Both the position numbers and the translations under genes were made by a program. The notes below the pieces were generated by a model. The model was not told the DNA's origin, made no database searches, and was given only the letters and a program-made list of their open reading frames with translations. Positions 28,039 through 38,477 of a DNA stretch of 64,000 bases are shown here, piece after piece; position 1 is the stretch's first letter; each line of letters starts with the position of its first letter. Source of the stretch: Nitzschia sp. pyKryTriq1 (Eukaryota > Bacillariophyta > Bacillariophyceae > Bacillariales > Bacillariaceae); assembly GCA_956465555.1 (NCBI GenBank), contig OY101123.1, positions 1,302,001-1,366,000 on the forward strand. Direction: 5' to 3'.

Positions 28039-30425
28039 ATGTCGAACCAGCCTCATTCTTCCTCGCAGTATCCTCAACAAGGACAGCATTTGGTCCCACA
28101 GGTGATGCCGAATTCACAGGTACAGGGTCCACTCCTCGGTTTTAACTCCCAGCAGACAACCCACGCTAGTCACCCCTTCAACGGACCACCAGGGAATCAT
28201 CCGAGTTCAGCAATGTCACAGTTCACACCGATACAGCCTTCAGCCGTCCCCGGCCAGGTAGCAGCTTGGAATCATCATGCCATGGCATCTCAGCAACATC
28301 ATAGCAACAACAACCACAACAACATGCATGGCTCCGCTGCAGCCGCAGCGTATCATATACCAGCGAACTGGATCGGAGGGCAGCAGATGGCGATGAGCTT
28401 TCAACATCAAGGTCATCAAGCAATTCCCGCTCAAGGGGCCGGGGCAAATATGGCGTCGTCCCCTTCGAAGAAGAAAAGGAAATCTGGGTCTACCCCCATC
28501 CCAGACCTGGCAGCCAGTGGTTCCAGTCTCGTGCCACCTGATCTAGATATGAAGAATCCAAAGGAGAGTCGTGCATCCAAACGTCGGTCATCCATCGGCA
28601 GCTTATCAAATACCGAGGGTAGCATGGAAAACTCTACATCACCTTCGAACAAAATGGATCACAATAGAGAACGAAACCGCGAACATGCAAGAACGACCAG
28701 GATGCGCAAGAAAGCGTATGTGCAAAAACTAAAAGAGATGGCGGATGGATTACGAGCAATCCAAACGGACGAGATTCGTCAACGTCGGTTGGCCGTTCAT
28801 CAAATGAATGAAATGCAAAAAACACGGAAGAGACTCATCCAGAAGTTTTTGCACTGCCATGCAAACTACGAAGAGGACCCGCATGAGTGGAGCCTCATGG
28901 TGGAGAACAACTTTTGGTTAAAGCAGCCCGTGACGCCGTTTCGATCGTTTCGTCGATCGGAAGTAGAAAGGGTACGATTCCTCGTCATCAGACATCCATA
29001 TACATATCCAACTTTGTTCTTATCCTCACACTGTTTCTATTTTTTTGTTTCAGGACTGTCGGATGGTTCGTGGTATCGAAGCAGTCATTTGCGATTCAGC
29101 AAGCATTGCGACCATGATACAGCGTACAGGCTGTCGGAATGCTCGTTGGCAGCGAATCAAGCGAAGGCAGTTTGAGCGTTGCCTTGAATCATCTCGTATA
29201 CACCTGTCACATATCGACGAGAATCAACGTGTTGAATCTAGCCTTTCCAGCTCTTCAAGCACAGACTCATCATATGGCTCCGGCTCTCCAACAAATGACT
29301 TGGGCCTAATAAGCCCCCCAACGGCAATTCAAACAACGAATGCCGCATCGGATGTCAAGAAGGTTAGCTCGTCAAGTGGTGGGGAGAATAGCATTAACCA
29401 CAAACGTAAGCGAAACGAAGAAACGACAGAAACTGAGCGATCTGAAGGCCATATTTCAACCTCGAGTGAGACAGAAGTCGAACCGGCACAAAAGGCAGTC
29501 AAGACAAGTGGATTGCCAAGCAACATTGCTCGGTCTGGCGGGATCGTCCATAATGTCACCCCGGTGATGAATGTCATTCCTTCCAGCAAAGTACGCACGG
29601 GAGTGAAGCCCCAAAAGTCATCCCACATGCCCAGGCCCGGCCCATTCACTAGTGTTCAGTTGAAAGAAAAGAACACGCAAGAGATTGGGGCGTCTTATGC
29701 TATCAACGAAGATGACATGATCATGATCGACGATGTCTTGATGTGTCCGTTTGTGTATCGAACCAGAAACGCAGTACACTGTGGTGCTCTTGCCGACTGT
29801 GTCATGCCAGGTATGATCCGAGCGAATTTTTCAAAGCAAAACAAGCTCCAAAACATGGAAATTGTGTACGATGCAATGGGGTTTATGCAGCAGCTTGACG
29901 GATCCAACGGTGGTCAAGTCACAGCACAGGTGATCCCAGGTAGTTTGGAGATGGCACTCATGAGCTCTCCGGACGAAGCGCGAGTAATCACGGAAGCTCG
30001 TCCACCTTTCTCTGTGGTTCACGTGAACGAATCCTGGACGCGACTTACCAAGTATACCCAACTAGAAACAGAGGGACGCCCACTTCTCGAATTGTTGGAG
30101 GGCGAGCGTACTGATCCTTCAGCCAAAATCAGGCCAGGGAAACCAAAACATATGCTGGAGGAAGTAGCAAAAGGAAGGAGCGCATGCTCCACCAATCTTC
30201 ACTATGACAAGAGTGGGGCCACTTTCGTTGATTTCATGTGCTCATATCCTTTGACAAAGTAAGTACTTGGATATCGCTGTTGAGGGCTTCTCGGCTTCTG
30301 CAGTATTGCTAATCTCAAGCGCCTATCTCTCTCCCCCCCTCCCTCTCCCTCTTAGTTCCGATGACGAAATTAGTCATCTACTGCACGTGAATATGAAGTT
30401 GTCGGCCGAACATGCACTAATCTGA
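28039..30425 (+). CDS. bZIP-PAS transcription factor B
   Basis: Three exons: 28039-28971, 29054-30258 and 30356-30425 (donors GTACGA and GTAAGT; acceptors TTTCAG and TCTTAG), giving 735 residues. The introns are 82 and 97 bp and interrupt exactly the same codons, in the same phases, as in the divergent paralogue A. The N-terminal 200 residues are Gln/His/Ser/Asn-rich. The bZIP domain begins near 204 with NREHARTTRMRKKAYVQKLKE. The block WLKQPVTPFRSFRRSE follows, then DCRMVRGIEAV after the first intron. The conserved middle block (MCPFVYRT, CGALADCVMPGM, YDAMGFMQQL) and the PAS domain (VNESWTRLTKYTQ to FVDFMCSYPLT, about 627-735) are present. As in A, no LOV-type cysteine motif is seen. The two may form hetero- or homodimers. 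Confidence 0.93.
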
Positions 30426-31456
30426 TCATACCGTAGCCTACTGATCTACCGGTTGCGATACCGTATCCTGATTATCACGCCTGTCCGTGACTAGTAATTT
30501 CTTCTTCGGCAAAGATCATTGAAAGGACGTCTCTACTTGCAGAGAGCGGTCTTTTTTGTTTCAACAATGTGACGAAAATCACAACCCGCCCCTTATCTGC
30601 GGCTGTAAACTCGCCCCAAAGCGGGACGATACGGAAAACCAATGTATCAACAAGATCCACGACAGCTTTTTAGACGAATTGTAGGTTTTCCGGTTTTGTG
30701 CACTGTCTACTACTACTCCACTAGTAGAGCTAGCTAGTTATGGCAAGGCAAAAAGCAAAGCAATGGAAGATAAGCTTGCTATTTTATGTGTCTCCTGGCA
30801 GCAGCCCAATCTTTTGTTGAATCGCGCAAGCGAGCTCGACGAAGGATGCAAGCACAGGACTACTAGCTAGAGGTTCCATCGTCTCTGTAGATGTGGAGAC
30901 TAAATTTGAAAGTGCACTTTTTAGCTGCTTTACGATATAGTGTCTACTAATTATAGTTGTCTCCATGCGAATTGACTCACTTGTTAGGAGAGGTACAAGA
31001 ACGCAACTGTAGTTAGCTTTCGTAGCATTATTTAGCATCCTCGCATTCGCCGTACAAGTACAGTACTTCTTGGTACCGGCGGTACTACTGTTTTATTTCT
31101 TTTATAATGCGTATATGTACCGGTAGCGTTAGTACGTGGCAGTAGCATGCATCAGCAATAAATATCATGCGCGCAGCACCGAGGCTCATATCAGGGCCAT
31201 TCCAAGCCAATCAGATGTAAGGCAAGTTGAACAAGACATGGCTTTAATAAGTAAATTTCTTCGCATGCGAAGGCATTCACTTATCACCACAGCCTGACAG
31301 GGATTGTGAATGAAGCGATGATCGATGATGCTCGTCTACCCAATCGCCTTTTTATAGCCAATACGCGTTTGAGATCGGGTATTGGGTTACGACCCATCAG
31401 TTTGCGGAAAGCCACAAAAATAAATCATCACCATGAGACCCCCCCTATCTTCAGTA
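30426..31456. other. 1 kb intergenic region with one arm of the dispersed repeat
   Basis: No convincing gene. It includes one arm of the repeat family at about 30888-30940 and GTAC-rich DNA at about 31060-31140. A minus frame at 30784-31038 runs through the repeat and is not taken as a gene. Confidence 0.55.
30888..30940. repeat. Single arm of the inverted-repeat family
   Basis: GACTAAATTTGA, then GTGCACTTTTTAGCTGCTT and TACGATATAG, matches the inner half of the arms at 23590-23990. No opposing arm is obvious within a few hundred bases, so this is a decayed or solo copy. Confidence 0.55.
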
Positions 31457-31921
31457 ATGAGAGCCATAGAGGAGTCCAGCTCTTGGCCCCGCAACATCAC
31501 AGCAATGAATTCTACACTAGACACGGCAGATACGAAGGGAGAACGGGAGGTAAGGAGATAAGTTCACGTTATAGATGTTGGAATTCTGCACTTTTCGTTT
31601 GTTCTTCTTCTACTAGCGAGGCAACGATGATCGATCGGAAGATATCAGTACGTAGTCGTAAAGACATCAGGCCATTGCAATCTCGCTCACATTGATTTTT
31701 GATTAAAGATCTCTTCCGCCTTGTTGGCATTTGCAACTTGTTTGAAGGAAACGGGGGAGTCTTCGACTGCCTCCGATGCAAAGAAAACTGTGCAATTTTC
31801 AGGCGGCGCTATCATCGGCACGGACTATGATTCCAGTTCTACAGAAAATGAAAGGTCTTATTCAGATTATTTGAAGTCTATGTACACGAGAGGTCCGGTT
31901 GGAAGATTACAACGAAGGTAA
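31457..31921 (+). CDS. Possible small two-exon gene of unknown function
   Basis: Exon 31457-31549 (begins MRAIEESSSW) ends at a GTAAGG donor, and exon 31709-31921 starts after a TTAAAG acceptor. They join in phase 0 to give about 101 residues. The second part contains TVQFSGGAIIGTDYDSSS and SYSDYLKSMYTRG. The last codons overlap another good donor (AAGGTAAGA), so a third exon may exist. I know no family. The evidence is only the matching splice phase and reasonable composition, so this is a weak call. Confidence 0.33.
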
Positions 31922-32570
31922 GAAAACTCATTGCTTTTCTTGTTGACAATCATTTCATCAGAACGGCGGCGTAAAAAGAAAAAGCGAAGAAATCAGCGGG
32001 CGGGCGATGATGGCTGTCACTACAGTACCGAACCTGGTACCAGGTACTGGTACTGGTTCAGTACACGTCGTACTCGTATTCTCTACCATCTATCTCGATG
32101 ACAAGACAAAAAAGACAAAAAGCCATCTGCTACGTTTGCTATTTTCGCGGACGTTTATATTTTTATATACGCAGCTGGAGTTGGGGATGGGCGTTAAGTA
32201 AGATGTTCTTCGAGGCAATGAAACCAGATTGCCTCGCCCTCGTCAACCAATCATATCGCGGAAATTGGACGCATCATTCGCAGCTGGACATTATTCTTCA
32301 CAAGCGAAGTTGAACTATTTACAGTGCAAATTCGTGCAGTAGCGAAAACAAGCGCGGAATGCGCGGTGGTTTCCGAAGACCCCGTCCTGTGTTCTGCTCT
32401 CGTCCCGCCCAATGCTTTTTCTTCGTCCTTTCTATCGGGTCGCCCGGCCGTGATGGGAAAATGTCACGATTGATTGTTGTCGCATTTTCGCTATTCAAGC
32501 ACTGACTCACAGGTCTCTCTTTTACTGATTACTTCTATTTTCAACCTCTTTGATCATTGTCACACCGACC
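31922..32570. other. Intergenic region upstream of the double-bZIP gene
   Basis: No gene seen. It contains a GTAC cluster at about 32024-32075 (TACAGTACCG, TGGTACCAGGTAC) and the presumed promoter of the plus-strand bZIP gene. Confidence 0.5.
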
Positions 32571-33542
32571 ATGACTCGCCAATATCAAACATCTGTCTCC
32601 AGCCGCGAAAGAAACCGTGTCCATGCCAGGAAAACTCGCCAGCGAAAGAAGGAACAAATGCAGACCCTCTCGAATCGCGCGGAGGAACTCAAGAACGAGC
32701 AAATTCGTTTGAAGCAGAGCATCAACGAAAAGAACACGGCCAGTATCCTGGTTGGTCTTTTTGCATCCAGTGATAGCGGTGGCACACAACAGGCTGAAGA
32801 TCCCACGGTGGAAGCCTTGCTCAAGCGACCTGCGGAAGAAATTCCTGATGCCGCCAATCTTCCGGAGCTCCCGGCATTGATTCTTCCCGGGCAGCACAAC
32901 TCGAAGAAGCACCAGGACCCCGACGCCATTGTTTCCAAAGAAGAGCTCCCAGACGATGGTATCGACTATGAACTCCTCGGAAAGGATCGATCAAAATGCA
33001 CGCCGGCGGAACTTGATCAAATTCGCAGAGAACGGAACCGAATGCACGCAAAACGAACCCGTGATCGCAAGCGGCTTTTCATGGAGGAAATGGCTGAAAT
33101 GTGCAAACGTCTCCAGGATGAGAACGAACTTTTACAGGATCATCTCGATGGGCTGAACGGTCGCCCCTCAAAGCGAAAAGAAGCCACCGGTTCCATCGTC
33201 TCTCCGACTCTTTCGTCGTCGAATCCCGAGCAGGCCCCATCCGAACTTACCATGCCTCCGCGAAGCGGTGATGCCGACAGAGACAGAGCGTCCGAGAAGA
33301 AAGCGCCCAAAAGTCAGCACGGCGTTACTTTTGATCAAATCAAGACCTTGTTGGAAGCCGCCAGCACTTTCTCTTCGGCTGTTTCTGAGTCAACGAACTC
33401 CTCCGAGGCCGGCAGTGTTTCGGATCTTGCCGAGCACCAGTCTTCGAAGATAAGAAGGCTCGATTCTTCAAACGCGAAATCGTCCTCCCATGTCCCCGAT
33501 TCCATAACAACCACTCACATTCCCACTGCTGTTGGATGTTAA
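32571..33542 (+). CDS. Transcription factor with two bZIP domains
   Basis: Single-exon protein of 323 residues; the ATG at 32571 follows CACCGACC. It has two separate bZIP basic regions. The first (about residues 8-55) reads SRERNRVHARKTRQRKKEQ followed by heptads LSNRAEEL, IRLKQSI. The second (about 152-200) reads RRERNRMHAKRTRDRKRLF followed by MAEMCKRLQDENELLQDHL. Both keep the bZIP pattern N-x-x-H-A-x-x-x-R. The region between them is Pro/Glu-rich, and the C-terminal third is Ser-rich and low-complexity. Two DNA-binding/dimer helices in one chain could permit intramolecular pairing or binding of two sites. Nuclear regulator; targets unknown. It lies about 2 kb beyond bZIP-PAS B and is a third bZIP gene in the cluster. 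Confidence 0.9.
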   Translation: MTRQYQTSVSSRERNRVHARKTRQRKKEQMQTLSNRAEELKNEQIRLKQSINEKNTASILVGLFASSDSGGTQQAEDPTVEALLKRPAEEIPDAANLPELPALILPGQHNSKKHQDPDAIVSKEELPDDGIDYELLGKDRSKCTPAELDQIRRERNRMHAKRTRDRKRLFMEEMAEMCKRLQDENELLQDHLDGLNGRPSKRKEATGSIVSPTLSSSNPEQAPSELTMPPRSGDADRDRASEKKAPKSQHGVTFDQIKTLLEAASTFSSAVSESTNSSEAGSVSDLAEHQSSKIRRLDSSNAKSSSHVPDSITTTHIPTAVGC

Positions 33543-34901
33543 CAGAGCTGAGGCCTTCACCACTCACCTCTCGAAGCTGATCTCGAGCAGGCGACGTCTG
33601 GCAGTATGCCGAGACCGCTCCCAGCTCTTGACATTGGACGACAACACACAACGCAGCACTCAATTTTGCACCCTCCTTTTGTGTCCTTCTCTTTCTAGTG
33701 TCATCTCCTCACCTCCTCATTCCTATGCAACATATTCCTGCATGGACCTTGCGCCGCTCCAACGTCCTCGCCGTAGCGCGTGCACATGGCTTTTCGATAG
33801 ACAGGTCTTCCTATTACCGATAGCCTTGTACAACAACCAATTCCTCATAAGCACTACTCACTAACAAGTACTCTAGAGAGATACCAGCACCACACGAGTC
33901 CAATACACTACAACACGCACTAGGGTTTTTATGTACGAGTACGCGTGCCCGAGCTATTTTGTTCTATGATTTCGTTCTTGGCGAGCCAGATCTCACTCTC
34001 CTATCTCTACCACCGTACTAGAGAGGTATCGTGGATGGATGCCTCTGAAGTATCGGCCATTCTTTTCGGACCAGCTATCATACAGGAGATGATATCCCTC
34101 CATTCTCATCGACCATCGATCATCTATGACCAACTACTCTTATACCGGTACAGAGCAACCAACAACCACCACAATGATAAGTAAGAAAGTGCCAGGACGA
34201 GAAGAATTCTGGTAATTCTTGCCCTCTTGGACATCGGATTCTTCTTCTCACCGACCCACGGGTTTCAATTGGAGGACTTGCCCGCCATCTGCTCTTCTGC
34301 GCGCGCGGGAGGATGGCGAACACTACTAACTGCCGAACACGTACTCAAGTACGTGTTCAACTTGATTGGCTCATTGAGTCCTGAATTGTGCAGTCCCGTC
34401 AATCGAACTTGGGCTTGACGCCTTGACATCTCGATGCCTGCAAGCTCAAGACTTTTCTCCAAGCCTGGAAACCGCGCACGAGCGATCGCAGATCGCAGTA
34501 CGAGTACGTACAGTACCAGTACTGGTTAACTGGTACCGGTATGTACTGGTAGTGTACCTGGTAGATTGACGCCATGCTTGACGTCTGTAGAGTTCAGTAC
34601 CAAGGCTACTGAGTCATTTGGGTCGGAGACGACCGCGGTGTTCTTTTCGCGTTTCGAGAATTCTGTCATCGGCTTTCGTTCGTCGTCATCTTCTCGCTTT
34701 CGCTTTTTGTGTGCGATGCCAGAGCGAAGACCAACGAGCGCCATGACGTGCATGTTCGTTTGATAAGTCGACGTTGCCACAATACAGGACATTCTCTTCC
34801 TTGATTGCTTTCTTCTTTCCTCTTGACGATGGAAGTTGGTCCAGAAGGAGCGATACCCTTTGCTCTCCACCCACAACAAAGATTATAATTTATTAGCTAT
34901 A
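33543..34901. other. 1.36 kb intergenic region
   Basis: No convincing gene. It holds a perfect 11-base inverted repeat with a two-base centre at 34335-34358 and a GTAC-rich block at about 34500-34562 (AGTACGAGTACGTACAGTAC and similar). A minus frame at 34526-34879 has no domain. Confidence 0.5.
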
Positions 34902-36614
34902 ATGATACCCGCGGGGGATCACAGCAGCCGCAGCATCGTCCATCGGCGAGTGTCCAGTTGGGCTAGCTGGTCCGAAGTGGGAACGGGAACGGGAACAGCG
35001 ACTCCTCCTAGGACGAATGAGGGAGAAACTGGCTCCGCCGTGGCAGCGTCGGCGTCGGAAGAATTGTCTAGATCGCTGTTACCGGGGCTAGAATACGAGG
35101 ATGAAGAAGATGACCTCCTATCACTCGTATCGCAGTCCTTGCGGAAGCTAAACTGGAAGTTATGGATTGTGTTTCTGTTGATGATTCTTTCCGGTGTCAG
35201 CAACGTTGTACTTGCAAAGCTCCAGGCACTTCCGATGTAAGTGCTACTCTTATATTATTCGATCCAGAAGTTGCGAGAAACAGCAGCTCACCGAGTCGGT
35301 ATTTTTTCATCCAGGTACAATTACCCCACATTCCTGAATATGTATGCCAATGGCATGTACGTCATTCTCTCTTTCTGTTACATTTTACCCGTGTCCTATT
35401 TCGGCCTGTGCCACAACTCCATTCCAAGAGCACATCTTACCAGCATGTCCAAAAAGCCATTCATGGTCATGGGATTTCTGGATGCCATTGCCGGTGCCAT
35501 GCAAGTGTTGGCAACGGTGTATTTGCCTGGGACGCTTCTCGTGCTGTTGCCGCAGGCAGCCATCCCTCTCAGTATGCTTGCCACCCGTTTCATTTTGCGA
35601 GAACGCTTCACCCAATACCAGTATCTCGGTGCTATCATTGTCATTACGGGAATTGTTGTCGTGCTATTTCCAGTGTTGACCCAGCTAGGGGCTCCGAATT
35701 TCTCATGCCAAGCGCTGGATGAAGATGAGAATTGCGCGATTTGTGAAAACGAAACCACTCAGGAAGATTGTGAGTCTCATAAGCGAACCACTGATCCTTC
35801 CTTCGAATCATCGATGATGACTGAGGACGACGAAGATGCACGATACTGTCAGTGGATTTCCAAGGACGAGTCGCTGCGGCATGATGACTTCTTGAAGTTT
35901 GTTTGGAGTTTGGTCATGTTGGCGTCTTGTGTGCCAATGGTGCTCTCTACAGTGTACAAGCAAGTGGCGCTACAAGTGCAATTGGATCCAATTTTGATCA
36001 ACGGGTGGGTTTCACTTTTTCAGTTTGTTTGTGGGCTCTTCCTAGTTGTCCCTTCAGGGTACGCGTCTTCCCCAAAAGTCAAACCGCTGGATTTGCCGGA
36101 GAACTGGGCGCAGGCTACCGCGTGTCTATTTTCCCAGAATAATAGTATCGAAACTGGCTGTCATCCCGACCAATGTTCCCAGGCGGCACTCTGGGTTCAT
36201 CTTGGGCTGCTCACCTCGGTGGTCTACACGGTCTCCATGATCTTGGTCTTGAAGTACGGCTCCGCATCCTTGTTGTACCTGGGCCTTACCCTAGTGGTTC
36301 CTTTGGGTCATTTGGTGTTTTCTTTACATTCGCCTTCCTATACTCATACGACGGATGTTACTGGATTAATTGTCCTGGTGGCGGGTTTGGTCTTGTTTCG
36401 ATTTGGACACGACGACGTCGAAGAAGAGGAGGAAGTGCTAGCTCCTCCCGCCGACTATGTACAGCTGTCAAGTGGTGACGAGGGCGATGCGGCCAATGCA
36501 GCCAACAATGTTCCCGTCTCTGATCCGAATCTCGGCAACCATGGGCTTGGTGACGACAAGAATGGATTCCTCGAGTTCCTTCGGGAACCATTCATGCTGG
36601 TCGGAGATATATGA
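34902..36614 (+). CDS. CRT-like (chloroquine resistance transporter-like) membrane transporter
   Basis: Two exons, 34902-35236 and 35315-36614 (78-bp intron, donor GTAAGT, acceptor CCAG), joining to restore the Met of LQALPM and giving 544 residues. An N-terminal soluble, acidic region of about 85 residues precedes roughly ten hydrophobic segments. The first is WKLWIVFLLMILSGVSNVVL. The segments YNYPTFLNMYANGMYV and GAMQVLATVYLPGTLLVLLPQ are typical of the CRT-like branch of the drug/metabolite transporter superfamily. Between segments about 5 and 6 lies a hydrophilic loop with several Cys. Plant members move glutathione and related thiols across plastid membranes, and the Plasmodium member moves peptides and drugs out of the digestive vacuole. 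No plastid presequence is obvious here, so an endomembrane location is more likely. Confidence 0.88.
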
Positions 36615-37029
36615 ATTGTCCATGACGAATGATCGATTTTTGCTCAGCTGCGTCCTCCGACGAGCCTCTAGAGTATGCTCATGCTCATGCTCGAGTCATG
36701 GACTCCTCTTCCACTCTCTCGAATACAGGCGATACTTCTCGACGACTCAACGATTTAATTGGGGGGGGGAACCAGGCCTCTAGAATTGCTTCTCCGGGCC
36801 AAAGTTCCGTATTAGCATGACTACGATGCCATTCCATGTATTGTGAAACGCACTATCATGGACTGCTCCCGTAGACTTTTCTGGACTTTGAACGGATAGA
36901 GGTACCTTCCCTTCAAAATCGCTGGAACTATCATATGCAACTATTTGCCCAATCGAAGTGAGAGAGTACCACGGAATAGATCTATCTTCCTTAATGCGAG
37001 AGAGGACACTCAACGATACGCTCTCTTCG
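36615..37029. other. Intergenic region between convergent genes
   Basis: No gene seen in about 415 bp between the stops of the CRT-like gene (plus) and the MYND gene (minus). A run of eight or nine G lies near 36761-36769. Confidence 0.55.
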
Positions 37030-37737
37030 TTACCAGGTCAGATTTATGTGCCGTTGATCCAAAAATATAATCAGTTTCTTATCCCTAGCCCGGAATTTTG
37101 CATCGAAGTAGGCTTTGGATCCCATGACATCACCCGTTCTACGAATTGTGCGATCCAACAACTTTGACTTCTTGCAGTTTTCAGCGCTAATCAAATAATA
37201 GACGGATCTTGAGTAGTCGTAGGCAATCATGGGACTGACACTGCTATTCAAAGCGACTTGAACCTTCAAAATAAATACATTCAGAGATATGGCATCTGGT
37301 GGCAGTGCTTCGGGGCTTCCTTCTTCCGTGACGTCGACCAGAACTGTTCTACCTTCCACGGACTGGCATTGCTTCTTGTGGCCGCCATCGATCCAATGAG
37401 CTTTTTGGCATGCTACTGAACAGTATTTCTGTGATCGGCATTGGGTGCAGATCAATTTAGCGTCGTTTCCGCAACAGGGACAAGAATTGTGGATCACCAG
37501 CTCGTCGGAATTCCCTGCAGCCTTTGCGTCATCAAATTGGAGAGACGAATCATCATTATCATCAGAATGTGGTTTCTTCGGTGCCGACTTCACGGGTTCG
37601 GATTTCCCAGGCGAAGCAGGCAACGAATGTTTCGCAGAGCCGTCCAGAGATAACGCGCCTAGGGAAACCCGCAAATCAGCAGGATCTTCTCTTGTCTTAC
37701 TAGTACGATGTACCGAATCCGATGGTTCACATTCCAT
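37030..37737 (-). CDS. MYND zinc-finger protein
   Basis: A protein of 235 residues from the ATG at 37737. The frame stays open further upstream to a possible acceptor (TTGACAG near 37807), so an additional 5' exon is possible. The MYND finger occupies about residues 89-125: CPCCGNDAKLICTQC, then KYCSVACQKAHW and HKKQC, with all eight Cys/His ligands. The N-terminal part is Ser/Asp/Lys-rich. The C-terminal 100 residues follow a pattern seen in small algal MYND proteins but have no known domain. MYND fingers bind proline-rich peptides, so a protein-interaction role is likely. Confidence 0.85.
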   Translation of the reverse strand: MECEPSDSVHRTSKTREDPADLRVSLGALSLDGSAKHSLPASPGKSEPVKSAPKKPHSDDNDDSSLQFDDAKAAGNSDELVIHNSCPCCGNDAKLICTQCRSQKYCSVACQKAHWIDGGHKKQCQSVEGRTVLVDVTEEGSPEALPPDAISLNVFILKVQVALNSSVSPMIAYDYSRSVYYLISAENCKKSKLLDRTIRRTGDVMGSKAYFDAKFRARDKKLIIFLDQRHINLTW

Positions 37738-38477
37738 GTTGGTCGTCGTGGCCAACGAAACAGCAGGTTTCGGGTTTCCCTCCTTTTTAGTGGATTTCCG
37801 GTAAGATATCTGTCAAGCCCCGCTTTCAACTTTCAACAATCTAGCAAATTGGGAAGTGGAAACAAAAAGGATATCCTGCTTTGAAAAATGTTGTCTGTTG
37901 TCTTCACTCTTCACTCTTCGATTTCTGACGACCACACGAACGGGGCGGGCCACTGTACCGTACCGGTACTGTACGAGTAATCATCGTGCCGCTGCACAGA
38001 TCATCACTATCTATTACGAGCGCTTTCGGATACGACGACGTCGCAGTGACATTTTTGTTTTAAACAATATATAATAATTCAAATTGCATTGTTGATGAAA
38101 CGCCGAGTTGTTGGTTTGTCGTCGTACACGTACAGTACCTGGTACTTGTACCGGCACCGGTGTACACGTACCGGTACAGTACATATTTTAAAATACGTAC
38201 ACGTACCGGTACAGTAGACCACTTTTGTGATTTTTCACTTCTTGTTGTTGGTTGTTGTGCCTTTTGTGCCTGGTCAAGCGTCAAAAGGAGAGGAACAACA
38301 CAGCAAGGAACGTTTGAAATTTGCAAAAGAACGACCAGAAGACGCGATTGTAACAACAAAATACCTTCCATCTTCGGACAACAAACCACTGACTCTAGAA
38401 TAGCCAGGACCTCATAAATCTTGCGAATCACAGATTCTTAGCTGGGACTAAAGTTCGAACAAAAAGTACAAAAGACA
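37738..38477. other. Intergenic region with GTAC palindromes and a direct repeat
   Basis: No gene seen between the divergent MYND and adenine deaminase genes. CGTACCGGTACTGTAC-type elements lie at about 37955-37975 and 38129-38218. GTACACGTACCGGTACAGTA occurs twice, at about 38161-38180 and 38198-38217. Confidence 0.6.
38161..38217. repeat. Tandem near-identical copies of a GTACCGGTAC palindrome unit
   Basis: Two copies of GTACACGTACCGGTACAGTA are separated by an AT-rich ATTTTAAAAT palindrome. The unit core GTACCGGTAC is self-complementary. Confidence 0.8.

Noticed and set aside
30784-31038. An 84-codon minus frame
   Set aside because: It runs across the dispersed repeat arm at 30888-30940, so it is not a gene.
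34526-34879. A 117-codon minus frame with KKRKRED-like basic stretch
   Set aside because: Its end runs through GTAC palindromes, there is no domain, and it lies just upstream of the CRT-like gene on the other strand.
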